From the NCBI GenBank assembly GCA_015698045.1, contig BLAL01000175.1, positions 1 through 64,000 of the forward strand: a stretch of 64,000 nt of DNA, in the 5' to 3' direction. Positions 1 to 8,209 of this stretch are shown in pieces. Under the pieces are notes generated by a model, which was not told the origin of the DNA, did no database searches, and saw only the letters and a list, made by a program, of their open reading frames with translations. How positions within the stretch are numbered: position 1 is the first letter of the stretch; the number at the start of each line of letters is the position of its first letter. The DNA is from Rhizophagus clarus (taxonomy: Eukaryota; Glomeromycota; Glomeromycetes; Glomerales; Glomeraceae). Made by a program: the position numbers and the translations under genes.

Positions 1-508
1 CCCTATACATCCCCCTCCGTGGGAAACCCTACCAGATCCCCTTCCAGTTAGGCTCCAGCGCCTTACGGCGCGTCTCTAACAATACCATGGATAAATACCA
101 TTTCCATACCATACCCCCATCTGTCCCAAAAAATACCATCTGTCCTACCATCTGTCCATATATAACTACTCAAATTACTAATCTAACAGGAAGAACAAGA
201 AAAACGAATAAGAAAGGAGAGTATAGGACAGATGGACAGAGGACAGATGAAAAAAAAAATCAGATCACCTTTCCCAAAAAAAACTTTTAAAATTCGGGTA
301 AAAATGTGTCCCATCTGCCCAATCTGTCCCATTTTCAGGAACGAGCTCAGACACACTTTAAAGTCCAATAGATATGCAAAAAAAAACCCTATCACCTAGT
401 ATGATCCCCTATATATACCCCCCATACCATCCTCATATTAGTCATCGATTTGGGCTATGCCTAAGAAATGGCAATATTACAGGACCTATCATAGAAAATA
501 CCGTACCT
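1..508 (+). repeat. Left terminal inverted repeat
   Basis: This segment matches the reverse complement of 13,548-14,071, from the GC-rich tip (TCCGTGGGAAACCC, then CCTTACGGCGCGTCTC) through to the CCGTACCT block near 503-508. The differences are small indels in homopolymers and a few substitutions. The tip is markedly more GC-rich than the interior. The repeat also holds several copies of a CATCTGTCC-type motif, which could bind a protein, but that is inference. Confidence 0.9.
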
Positions 509-510
509 GA

Positions 511-560
511 AAAATTGTAATTAAACATAGTCGATATATAGGTATCAAAAAAAAATAAAA
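511..560 (+). promoter_or_regulatory. Candidate promoter block shared with 11,678-11,727
   Basis: The stretch containing TTAAACATAGTCGATATATA and then GGTATCAAAAAAAA recurs in inverted orientation at 11,678-11,727, directly upstream of the 207-residue minus-strand gene. Here it sits just inside the left repeat and points into the left-most gene region. Repetition at two gene starts in one element suggests a common promoter. That function is inferred. Confidence 0.5.
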
Positions 561-599
561 TTAAACAAACTTCTACTAAAGTATCCAACTAACAATGAG

Positions 600-2372
600 T
601 AATCAAGTAGTAATCTCGAATTCGGTGAATCTAAAGTAGCATATAGTATTGATATACTAAAACAGCTTATCAAAGAGGCAAACAGTTTAGATGACATTAT
701 AAAGGCAAAGCGATAATATTTGCAGTTACTTTCATTCTCTGTTTCCAATCCACATGGTGTATTTATGTGGCGACCTGATATTAAGAATTTTGAGCATATT
801 CCCATGAAAATATTAGTATGCTCATTCGTCCTATAACTAAAACCTCTCTTTAAGCAATCTAATTCCGAACATCCTCTAACGAAGATAGAATTTAACATTG
901 CCAAATGGTTTATATATGATAATTCTTCAACATGTGTAGCAAACTTGTGATCCTGTAAAGCAACGTATTTATAAAATTCAAGGTCAACTCTATCTTAATA
1001 TTTTCCCAGGGTTCTTACACCAATTACGTCCTTTAACAGACTTTCAGCCAATATTCATCAGGCAGTCAAAATCATATTTACTCATATTCGGGATGTCTGG
1101 TGTTCAGGAGATTTGGAATGTAACTGAATACATTATCAAAATGGTTTGCTGGTAATGGCTACTGGTAGAAAAATGTATTCGATTCTTTTATCTTAAATCA
1201 GGTCAAGGCTGGGGTAAAGGTATTATAACTGATTTTATCCAGCGTTATATTTTAGGTACTCAGCTAGTCTATAAGACGAGCGATCCTGAAACAATTTTGG
1301 GTAGTTTTAACGGGCAATTATTAGGTAAAGTACTTCTTTTACTTGAAGAAATGCCAACAGAAAAAGCCAATGGAATTCATTATATCGCGCTCTTAAAGAT
1401 AAAGTTACTAGTGATACTATTGAAATTCATGAAAAATATAAAACACCTACCCAATATAAAAACTTTATGTCTACTATCGTTCTCACTAATGAAAATGCTC
1501 TTAGAGTTGAGAATGATGATAGACGAACAGTTTTTCTAGACGTCTCACCTGCTTGAAAAGGAGATTTGCAATATTTCAAATGGTTAGGTGATGCAATGAA
1601 ATATCCAGGAGTGGGTGAGGCCTTTTATGCTTACTTTAAAGCTATTGCCGATAAATATCCAGATTTTAATGGCAACCCACCTCCTATGACTGCATCTAAG
1701 CAAGAGCATATCGTATCTACTCTTCCACCTTTGTTTCAATTTATAAAGGAGACGTATATAGCAAAGGCTGATTATACGACTACATGCTTACCAGTTCACA
1801 TATTATACGCCACCTATACGAGTTACTGTGAAAATAGAAGAATTACACCATTATCTAAAGTTGTGGTTGCAAGAACATTATCTAATGAGTTAAATATAAC
1901 AAGTAAACGAATTTATATAGATAAAAACCGTACTAGAGTTTACAATATATCTAGAGAAACTTTATACAAGAAATATCTTAGCAATAACTGGATTCATGAA
2001 ACTGATGAGATTGATATCGAGGATATTGATATTCCTAAAAAATCTATATCTGACCCCAAAGCTCTCGATCAGTTCTTAACACAAATTGGAGCTGATATAC
2101 CAAATAAGCAAAAGAAAAGTTCACCACCGGTTCCTCCAAAGCCAGCGCATCTAAAGGTAGAAGTATCATCAGATCCCACTGCTTCAGAATTTGAAAACCT
2201 AATAGATGGTTATTTAATGGAACTAGATAATCTCATATCGGCTTCAGCTAAACCAAAGCAAGAACCAGAGGTAAAGGAAGAACCAGAGATAGAGCCAGAA
2301 CCATACGGAATACCTGGTTCTTCTAAACCAATCGAACCATCTACACCACAAGAATTACTAAAGCAGACCTAA
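600..2372 (+). pseudogene. D5-like primase/SF3 helicase, broken
   Basis: The recognisable helicase lies at about 1,080-2,372. It has a Walker A of the form GQGWGKG near 1,204, a downstream acidic block (LLLLEEMP) and a long C-terminal region. That region includes a winged-helix-like segment (PLSKVVVARTLSNELNI) followed by a disordered Pro/Glu-rich tail. SF3 helicases of this type unwind DNA for protein-primed or poxvirus-like replication. In Polinton relatives the gene is often a primase-helicase fusion; the N-terminal part here (600-1,080) is too decayed to assign. The gene is broken in several places. The longest open stretch is the last 268 residues (1,566-2,372). Confidence 0.72.
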
Positions 2373-2401
2373 AGTCAGTTCAAAAAGCTAATCCAGATCC
2401 C

Positions 2402-2599
2402 ATGCCTAAAATAAATACCACCAAATATTGGGAATGGATAGATAGACATAAATATGACCACATAAAGCCCTGGTACAAGAATTCTCGTGATGAAATGATA
2501 AATGAGCTATATTCTACAGCCAAAGAATGTTGGGCTAAATATTACGAAGATGATCAATATGACTGGGAATTACTCTTAGCCGAATTGGAAGAAATTTGA
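2402..2599 (+). CDS. Small protein of unknown function (element)
   Basis: An ATG-started frame of 65 residues, rich in Trp, Tyr and acidic residues (KYWEWIDRHKYDH, YDWELLLAELEEI). It lies 29 bases after the helicase frame and meets the next frame at its stop, so the three could share a transcript. I recognise no family. It could also be an extension of a neighbouring gene. Confidence 0.4.
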   Translation: MPKINTTKYWEWIDRHKYDHIKPWYKNSRDEMINELYSTAKECWAKYYEDDQYDWELLLAELEEI

Positions 2600-2934
2600 A
2601 TAAAATTGCAAGAAGAGATAATCTGTATCTCGTCAAATTTGGTGATGCCATAGATAAGCTAAAAGAATGGATCAAATATAATGATGAGGTGAATAGGCAC
2701 ATAAAATGCGTAGAACTTGCTGACTATCTAAGAAAATACATTGAGAATAAGGAAACCGTATTTGTAGAACCTCCTTCTGGCTATAAAGTTGCAAAATTAC
2801 AACCACAGATAATAGAATGCCATAGCACAATAAATGAACGTGAATGTATGGAGGCCAATGGTGAGGAATACGAATCAGATTATAATGATGGCTTATCTGA
2901 TGATGGCTTATTTGATGATATTAATCAATTATAA
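2596..2934 (+). CDS. Acidic protein of unknown function (element)
   Basis: An open frame of about 112 codons. Its first half is mixed-charge and helical-looking; its C-terminus is strongly acidic (GLSDDGLFDDINQL). It has no ATG near the 5' end, so the start is unclear, and a non-ATG or upstream start is possible. No domain is recognised. The acidic tail resembles small DNA-mimic or chaperone-like tails only in composition. Confidence 0.35.
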   Translation: MNKIARRDNLYLVKFGDAIDKLKEWIKYNDEVNRHIKCVELADYLRKYIENKETVFVEPPSGYKVAKLQPQIIECHSTINERECMEANGEEYESDYNDGLSDDGLFDDINQL

Positions 2935-2978
2935 GAGCTAGTTATTTTATTTTTTCAAATATATTAACAAAAAATTAG

Positions 2979-3009
2979 TAATTAAATAAATACTATATAT
3001 TTCAAAGAA
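2979..3009 (+). promoter_or_regulatory. AT-rich candidate promoter of the polymerase region
   Basis: TAATTAAATAAATACTATAT lies immediately before the ATG at 3,010. TAATTAAAT also occurs at 4,844 and 6,293, each time just ahead of the next plus-strand gene. In DNA this AT-rich the match may be coincidental. Confidence 0.3.
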
Positions 3010-3303
3010 ATGTTTTCAAGACTAGTTCGTCATTTACCAAATAGGCCAGATATCATAGAAGTTAAGTTTAGTGGCCGACAGTTCTCTAAAGAAAGAATTG
3101 CAAATCTCGATCAAAACTTAAAGCCCGATATCCAGGCAAACAGTTTCAAATCCTACTTCCTTATGAGAATTGGAAGCCTGGTCAATGGACTACAAATGGA
3201 GAAGACGCTAATCTTTTCTCCTTACTTGATCACTATGATGAGAGCCAAATGCCACCTGACAGTGGTGATCCAGAGCGATTTGATAACTTTATCATCTATA
3301 TGA
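3010..3303 (+). CDS. Unrecognised frame just upstream of the polymerase (element)
   Basis: A 97-codon ATG frame that overlaps the start of the long polymerase frame. Its N-terminus (MFSRLVRHLPNRPDIIEVKF) is plausible protein; the C-terminal third is less convincing. I recognise no family. It follows directly on the AT-rich promoter-like block, so a genuine gene start is likely here. Its relation to the polymerase is unresolved. Confidence 0.35.
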   Translation: MFSRLVRHLPNRPDIIEVKFSGRQFSKERIANLDQNLKPDIQANSFKSYFLMRIGSLVNGLQMEKTLIFSPYLITMMRAKCHLTVVIQSDLITLSSI

Positions 3304-4847
3304 GGGATGCACCAGCAATATCAGGTGGATGTGGCAATACAAATGATTGTCTTTATCAGTGCTTAAAAATGGCTTATGGCTCTTATTCGAATATGCCTCA
3401 AGCTATTGAAAAGCCTGAGTATATTAAAGATTATCTAAATTTGGCACGAGATGATCCTATTCCCATTGCCTGTATTGAAAAAATAGAACGATTAGCTCGA
3501 AGTATTGCTATCAATGTTGTAGGTGATCATACCTATATCTCTAAGAGTCCAGCACAAAGAAGAATAACCCTTACTCTCACTAATGGACATTATTCCCTCA
3601 CTCTTAATCCGGATAGAAAACATCCCAGCTTTGAATGTAAAAGGCCAAAGAAGCCTATAACTTATCAGGAGAATGAAGTAAAAGATACTGTTGAAATATA
3701 TAATGGAAAGGCAATTAAGTTTATTACCGTCCAGCAATTTCAAAAACTTAAGTTTAGCAAAAACTACTCTTTCGTTCCAGCTAAACGTCAAGAATCATTG
3801 GAAAAGGCATATATCAGAATTAATGCTGAACGAGATGCCTTTTTACAGAAGACGAAAAAGCTAGGCATCCCAATTGATATATCATTACTTGATTGGAACA
3901 TAAAGAAAACGGCTTTATGGTTATTCGAAAAATTAAGTGTAGGTATTCCTGCTAATGAACCTCTTGATGCACTTGAAGCACAATGGATAAGTAAAGCAAT
4001 GATGGGAGGAATTATCTGGGCACAAAATAACTGGAAAGGATATGGAAGAAGTTACGATAAAACAAGTCTTTATCCTAGTATTCAGCAATCAGCTTTAAAC
4101 TTTCCTATCGGTAAAGGTAAGTTTCAGATTTTAAAAGACTTTACTAACCATCAAGGATATAGCCATTTTGGAATATTTCGTGCAAGTATTGAAAAAAAGG
4201 ATACCCCACTATTTCGATATAATTATCATAATGTATATACTCATATTGATCTTACACGTGCCAGAGCTCTTGGTCTCCAAGTTACATTAATTCAGGATGG
4301 AGTCTCTAATGCTCTTATTTATGAAAAAGAAACTCGAATTCGAGGCAGTGTAATCTTTGGAGAGTATGTAGATTTTCTCTTAAAAATTAAGAATCAGGGT
4401 GGTATAGCTAGCCAAGTAGCTAAAAGAATTCTTAATACACTATGGGGTGCACTTTGCCAAAGAAAGAAAACATACAAGACTCTTACAACATCGAGTAAAT
4501 CTTTTGACTTTCCAGATGGTGAGGTATTAGACTCGATTGTACCAATAGGAGAAGAGCAGTGGAGATTCCAGTTTACGAATCCAGGTAATCCCTTTAAAGG
4601 TGAATACCCGAGAATTGCTCCATTTCTTCTAGCACATGGTCGAAAGTTTATTTCCGAAATGGTACAACCCTATGTGGATAAAGTCAGACGTATTCATACT
4701 GATGGGTTCATTCTAGAAGAAGACGTTAACTCTTCTCCTCTTATAGCCTGTGCTAAAGATGCATTTAAGACTCTAAAAGCTCTAAAATTCGAAAAAGAAG
4801 GAGAGTGTCATGTAAAAAATGCCAACCAAGTGGTATGGACCGTATAA
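3249..4847 (+). CDS. polB: Family B DNA polymerase with N-terminal OTU-like domain (element)
   Basis: A frame of 532 codons. The palm motifs of a protein-primed family B polymerase are clear: motif A SYDKTSLYPS near residue 275, motif B KRILNTLWGAL near residue 394 and motif C RRIHTDGFI near residue 483. No 3'-5' exonuclease motifs are evident. The front is instead an OTU-like Cys/His domain: GGCGNTNDCLYQCLK near residue 27 and NGHYSLTLN near residue 115, the spacing expected for a catalytic Cys and His. The polymerase would copy the element genome. At 532 residues it is much shorter than typical Polinton polymerases, which exceed 1,000. The start codon is uncertain. Polymerase identity is firm; the OTU-like call rests on two short motifs. 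Confidence 0.85.
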   Translation: MPPDSGDPERFDNFIIYMRDAPAISGGCGNTNDCLYQCLKMAYGSYSNMPQAIEKPEYIKDYLNLARDDPIPIACIEKIERLARSIAINVVGDHTYISKSPAQRRITLTLTNGHYSLTLNPDRKHPSFECKRPKKPITYQENEVKDTVEIYNGKAIKFITVQQFQKLKFSKNYSFVPAKRQESLEKAYIRINAERDAFLQKTKKLGIPIDISLLDWNIKKTALWLFEKLSVGIPANEPLDALEAQWISKAMMGGIIWAQNNWKGYGRSYDKTSLYPSIQQSALNFPIGKGKFQILKDFTNHQGYSHFGIFRASIEKKDTPLFRYNYHNVYTHIDLTRARALGLQVTLIQDGVSNALIYEKETRIRGSVIFGEYVDFLLKIKNQGGIASQVAKRILNTLWGALCQRKKTYKTLTTSSKSFDFPDGEVLDSIVPIGEEQWRFQFTNPGNPFKGEYPRIAPFLLAHGRKFISEMVQPYVDKVRRIHTDGFILEEDVNSSPLIACAKDAFKTLKALKFEKEGECHVKNANQVVWTV

Positions 4848-4883
4848 TTAAATATTTTTTTCCTTAGATGTAGAAGTTCAAAG

Positions 4884-5310
4884 ATGGAACACGACGACTC
4901 ATTCCCATTCACAAACAAGCATCCTAGTTTTATCGAGCCAGAAATGTATCTGGCCGAAATTATAAAAAGCTTTAAAAGGTGTCATATTGGCAGGTTTACA
5001 AGATGGATACGGTAAAGAAAGTTATCTTATAAAGAACCACGTAAACTATATTAAGAAAATAGAATCTGCCAACAATCCAGAAGGCTATATTCGTTATACA
5101 GCTAAGAAATTATTGCCAAATAAAGAATCGCATGCTGAGAAGGTTGCTATGATTCGAGCAAAGTATTCACATAATCCAGATCTTGCTTTTAAAATTATAA
5201 AGGTCTATGATTTATATAATTGTATTCCTAAGGAAGTACCACCTAGACGTAAACTTACTGAAGATGAAGCTGAGGACGTCTTAGATGAACTTCTTGGTAA
5301 TAAGCTATAA
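4884..5310 (+). CDS. Unknown small protein(s) after the polymerase (element)
   Basis: Two overlapping frames fill this gap. One starts at the ATG at 4,884 (MEHDDSFPFTNKHPSF). The other gives 107 residues ending at 5,310 (KHA-type basic helices, then RRKLTEDEAEDVLDELLGNKL). The second reads like a real helical protein with an acidic end, but it has no ATG at its beginning. I recognise no family, and the gene start is not resolved. Confidence 0.4.
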
Positions 5311-5338
5311 ATTTATTATTAAAAATTTTGTGCAAATA

Positions 5339-5628
5339 CTGATGACGAAGTAACTTTGTCACTAGGCATTTTTCATTTTTTGCATAAAAGGCTGATGACG
5401 AAGTAACTTTGTCACTAGGCAATATTAAAAATTTTGTGCAAAGGCTGATGACGAAGTAACTTTGTCACTAGGCAATATTAAAATTTTGTGCAAAGGCTGA
5501 TGACGAAGTAACTTTGTCACTAGGCAATATTAAAATTTTGTGCAAAGGCTGATGACGAAGTAACTTTGTCACTAGGCAATATTAAAAATTTTGTGCAAAG
5601 GCTGATGACGAAGTAACTTTGTCACTAG
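5339..5628. repeat. Six-copy hairpin tandem repeat
   Basis: Six copies of a unit whose core is CTGATGACGAAG-TAA-CTTTGTCACTAG start at 5,339, 5,392, 5,445, 5,497, 5,549 and 5,602, giving periods of 53, 53, 52, 52 and 53. The core can fold into a 12-bp stem with one mismatch, two G-T pairs and a three-base loop. The linker is AT-rich (GCAATATTAAAATTTTGTGC). It lies between two plus-strand genes of the element. Possible roles are a transcript processing or termination signal, a replication site or a protein-binding array. None can be decided from sequence. Confidence 0.92.
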
Positions 5629-5694
5629 AGATTTTTCATTTTTAGAAAAAAATCGTAATTGAATATAGCCTATACTAAAGTAACAATAAAAAAG

Positions 5695-6279
5695 ATGAGT
5701 GCTAATAGATATACTACTAATCCATTGACTGGCAGAACAATTCGTGTTGGTGGTTCAACTTTCAATCAGCTAGTTTTAGAAGGATATGATTATCTTGATA
5801 GTGGATTGGTTCGAAGAGCAACTGCACCTCCACTTCCTTCTGTAAGGGAAAGTTATCTCAATGTAGATACTGGACGTATGGTTCAATTTGGAACTAGAAC
5901 GTATTATTATTTAATTCAAAGGGCTGGGTATGAAATAATAGAAGATTACTATCTTGTTCCTCCAAGATATGCAGAAATCGCGCAGTCTAATCCATCTTTA
6001 TTGTATTTGCAAGATACTCAGGTTAGACTTGAATACTTGGAAACTGCACGTAATATAACTGTTCATCGTGCTGAATGGGAACGACTTAATCCAAGTTATA
6101 GGCAAGGGGTTGAAGAAGCACGCCAATTTACTAGACAAAGAAGAAGAGAAGCACAACGAGAGGAACAATCAAGAAGGCTTGCCGAACTTAATATTGCCTT
6201 ATGCAGGGAGTGCCAAATGCCTGTAAATCTTAACGAATTACCTGAGAGCGGTCTTTGTGAAGACTGTAGTAAAGAATGA
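5695..6279 (+). CDS. 2-cysteine-adaptor-like protein with C-terminal zinc ribbon (element)
   Basis: From the ATG at 5,695 this gives 194 residues. The N-terminus has TNPLTGRTIRVGGSTFNQL followed by EGYDYL, matching the NPxTGRxI...G motif of the 2-cysteine adaptor domain repeated in large DNA virus proteins. A second, weaker repeat of the same pattern follows (NVDTGRMVQFGTRTYYYLI). A basic, Arg-rich helix (residues about 145-170) leads to a CREC...CEDC zinc ribbon at the end. The adaptor motif is thought to mediate protein interactions. Its presence ties the element to the virus-like gene pool. The role in particle or replication is unknown. Confidence 0.6.
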   Translation: MSANRYTTNPLTGRTIRVGGSTFNQLVLEGYDYLDSGLVRRATAPPLPSVRESYLNVDTGRMVQFGTRTYYYLIQRAGYEIIEDYYLVPPRYAEIAQSNPSLLYLQDTQVRLEYLETARNITVHRAEWERLNPSYRQGVEEARQFTRQRRREAQREEQSRRLAELNIALCRECQMPVNLNELPESGLCEDCSKE

Positions 6280-6335
6280 ATATAAAAACAGGTAATTAAA
6301 TAATTTTATTTTTTATGTAGATAATTCTGAAAAAA

Positions 6336-6896
6336 ATGGTTGAGCAAATTAGAAAATACTGCCCAGTTTGTGGACTTGTATTGGCCAAGCCAAGAAGAGG
6401 CCTATCTACTATCGAATTCAGACGAACTGTACAAAGATGTACCGATATAGACAGCTTACATGAAAATATATATAAGCTAATCAAAATATATAGATCGGTC
6501 TCTCTAGATGATGAACTTACTTTTACCTTTACTCGAGACTATGAGGAACAGTTAAATAGTATTGAACCAGATGTTGAATCGATCAAGATTTGGCTACTCA
6601 AACGAATTAATGAGCTAGATAGGGATGTAGGAGAAAAAGCTTTATATCAATTTTTATTTGATTTATATGTAGTAGAAGGGATAAATGAACCCTTTGCCGT
6701 ATTTTATGGTATGTATTGTATTGTAATAGATAATCCCTTAAGCAAAAACTTTGTTTCTCGTGCATTGAAGGCCTTTGGCATAGTAACAAAAATGTCAAGA
6801 ATGGTAATAGATGGTAAGGAAAAAAGTACTATAACTATAAATGCGACTAGAGAAGAGTTACTTGAGCTTTTTAGAAAGAATGGAATAGACTATTAA
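6336..6896 (+). CDS. Zinc-finger and winged-helix-like protein (element)
   Basis: A protein of 186 residues from an ATG at 6,336. It begins with CPVCG, half of a possible zinc site, followed by a basic stretch. Its C-terminal 55 residues (PLSKNFVSRALKAFGIVTK, then basic and hydrophobic strands, then REELLELFRKNGI) line up with the C-terminal segment of the helicase (PLSKVVVARTLSNELNITSK, RETLYKKYLSNNWI). That segment resembles the D5-type winged helix. A DNA-binding partner in replication is a reasonable inference. Its 3' end overlaps that of the convergent ATPase gene by about 26 bases. Confidence 0.5.
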   Translation: MVEQIRKYCPVCGLVLAKPRRGLSTIEFRRTVQRCTDIDSLHENIYKLIKIYRSVSLDDELTFTFTRDYEEQLNSIEPDVESIKIWLLKRINELDRDVGEKALYQFLFDLYVVEGINEPFAVFYGMYCIVIDNPLSKNFVSRALKAFGIVTKMSRMVIDGKEKSTITINATREELLELFRKNGIDY

Positions 6897-8169
6897 TTCC
6901 CACTTGTAGGGTAGGCTTTTTCATTAAGCCATCATTGAATAGTTTTAGAAGTGCTTCAATACCTTCTATTATTTTTTCACCACTTAGAGGACGCTCATTC
7001 AAAAGTTCTCTATATCGATCAAAAGGTGTTACTGATACTGGGGAATTATTTCTAGTAACACATACATTCTTAACTTGGGACAGGAATTTCTTATACTCAT
7101 CTCCAAGAGTACGATCATTTATTCCATAAGCTTCTCTAAAAACATATTTAGCCCAAATTTCTGAATTTTTTACCTTCGATAAGGCGTCTGGTATTAAGTA
7201 AAGTTTACGTTCCTTAGGAGAAGGAAAGTTTCGGGCAAATTCCTTTAACAAATTATTCTTTTTAGCTTCAGCTATTGCCTTCTGCCCATAAGAAGTAAAT
7301 CGACATCTTAGATCATTCTTGGATGAATCTGTGATGATTCTAGAATCGTTCTTGGATGATCTTAGATCGATCTTAGATGAATCTGTGATGATTCTAGAAT
7401 CGTTCTTGGATGATCTTAGATCGATCTTAGATGAACACGTGATCATTTTAGAAGCGTTATTCAAGGACGATTCCATAAAAGTTCTAAGACTAGTATCCCA
7501 TCGAACTCTGATTGCTAAAGGGTCAGTTTTAGGGCGTCTTAAGTCAAATACTATGAATTCCCTACCTAAGGTTAGTTCATCAATGATTGGGGCAATAGAA
7601 TCTGACTCATTAGTATATTGGCTAATGATGCGCTTTGTATCACTTAAACTACCATGCCCACCATGTAGAGAAATATAATTTACATTTTCTCGAATTGCTT
7701 TTGGGATGGCAAAGAATCTTTGGGCTACATAAATAGCCGAAATATTTCTATGTCGTCCATGGGTAAAGTATCCAGTTATTTTTTCTTGGATGTTTTTAGG
7801 GGCATCCATTAAATCCTCAAATATAACTACAGTAGCAATTTTGGGGTCAAAGTCTTCTACATCCGGTATTTGGTGATATGAAATCGCTCTAAAAGTAACG
7901 TCTTCACTATCATCAAAGAAATCTTTTACCATTTGCCATTTAGGTTCGTCTAAATACCTACAAATAAGGACTATTTCATCACAAAGAATATATCGATTTC
8001 CATCCTCTTTGGCTTTTGCATCTCCCATTAGTAAATTAAGAAGCATAGTAGTCTTTCCAGAATCTGAGCTACCGGCTACAGCAAGACGAAAATTCCATAC
8101 TGGAGCATATTCATTTCCTTGCCTAGTATCACCGGTATACTCATCCAAATTGTACACATATAAGTCCAT
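6871..8169 (-). CDS. A32/FtsK-type DNA-packaging ATPase (element)
   Basis: About 432 residues from the ATG at 8,169. Walker A is AGSSDSGKTTML near residue 35, Walker B is ATVVIFEDLMD near residue 115, and the region GRHRNISAIYVAQRF with the following RENVNYISL matches the sensor block of A32-like packaging ATPases. These pump viral genomes into capsids, so the gene argues that the ancestor formed particles. The segment around residues 250-290 holds an 18-residue duplication encoded by a 54-bp direct repeat. The C-terminal 150 residues are Lys-rich and not recognised. It shares a short divergent promoter region with the coiled-coil gene at 8,210. Confidence 0.85.
   Translation of the reverse strand: MDLYVYNLDEYTGDTRQGNEYAPVWNFRLAVAGSSDSGKTTMLLNLLMGDAKAKEDGNRYILCDEIVLICRYLDEPKWQMVKDFFDDSEDVTFRAISYHQIPDVEDFDPKIATVVIFEDLMDAPKNIQEKITGYFTHGRHRNISAIYVAQRFFAIPKAIRENVNYISLHGGHGSLSDTKRIISQYTNESDSIAPIIDELTLGREFIVFDLRRPKTDPLAIRVRWDTSLRTFMESSLNNASKMITCSSKIDLRSSKNDSRIITDSSKIDLRSSKNDSRIITDSSKNDLRCRFTSYGQKAIAEAKKNNLLKEFARNFPSPKERKLYLIPDALSKVKNSEIWAKYVFREAYGINDRTLGDEYKKFLSQVKNVCVTRNNSPVSVTPFDRYRELLNERPLSGEKIIEGIEALLKLFNDGLMKKPTLQVGINSLFHSF
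7322..7429. repeat. 54-bp in-frame tandem duplication inside the ATPase gene
   Basis: Two near-identical 54-bp units starting at 7,322 and 7,376 encode repeats of the form SSKIDLRSSKNDSRIITD. The period is a multiple of three, so the reading frame is kept. It lies after the ATPase core, in a Ser/Asp/Lys-rich linker. Confidence 0.9.
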
Positions 8170-8209
8170 TTTAAGCAATTAGTAGTATATAATGTATAGT
8201 ATATTCAAA
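8170..8209. promoter_or_regulatory. Divergent promoter between ATPase and coiled-coil genes
   Basis: Forty bases separate the two opposed ATGs and contain AGTATATAATG. Read on the minus strand, ATTATATACTA also occurs just upstream of the minus-strand gene starting at 11,655. A shared TATA-like box is inferred. Confidence 0.45.

Noticed and set aside
545-904. Minus-strand frame of 119 codons
   Set aside because: It lies antisense to decayed helicase-region sequence, is Phe/Ser/Cys-rich and matches no family; it is treated as a shadow.
5339-5628. Hammerhead ribozyme array, because each unit begins CTGATGA followed by a stem
   Set aside because: The conserved GAAA that must follow stem II is absent, and no matching stem I/III partners or NUH cleavage site are visible. 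The hairpin description is kept instead.
5339-5628. CRISPR-like array
   Set aside because: Linkers are the same in each unit instead of unique spacers, there are no cas genes, and the host is eukaryotic.
7319-7678. Plus-strand frame of 119 codons with MILESFLDDLRS repeats
   Set aside because: It is antisense to the 54-bp duplication inside the ATPase gene.
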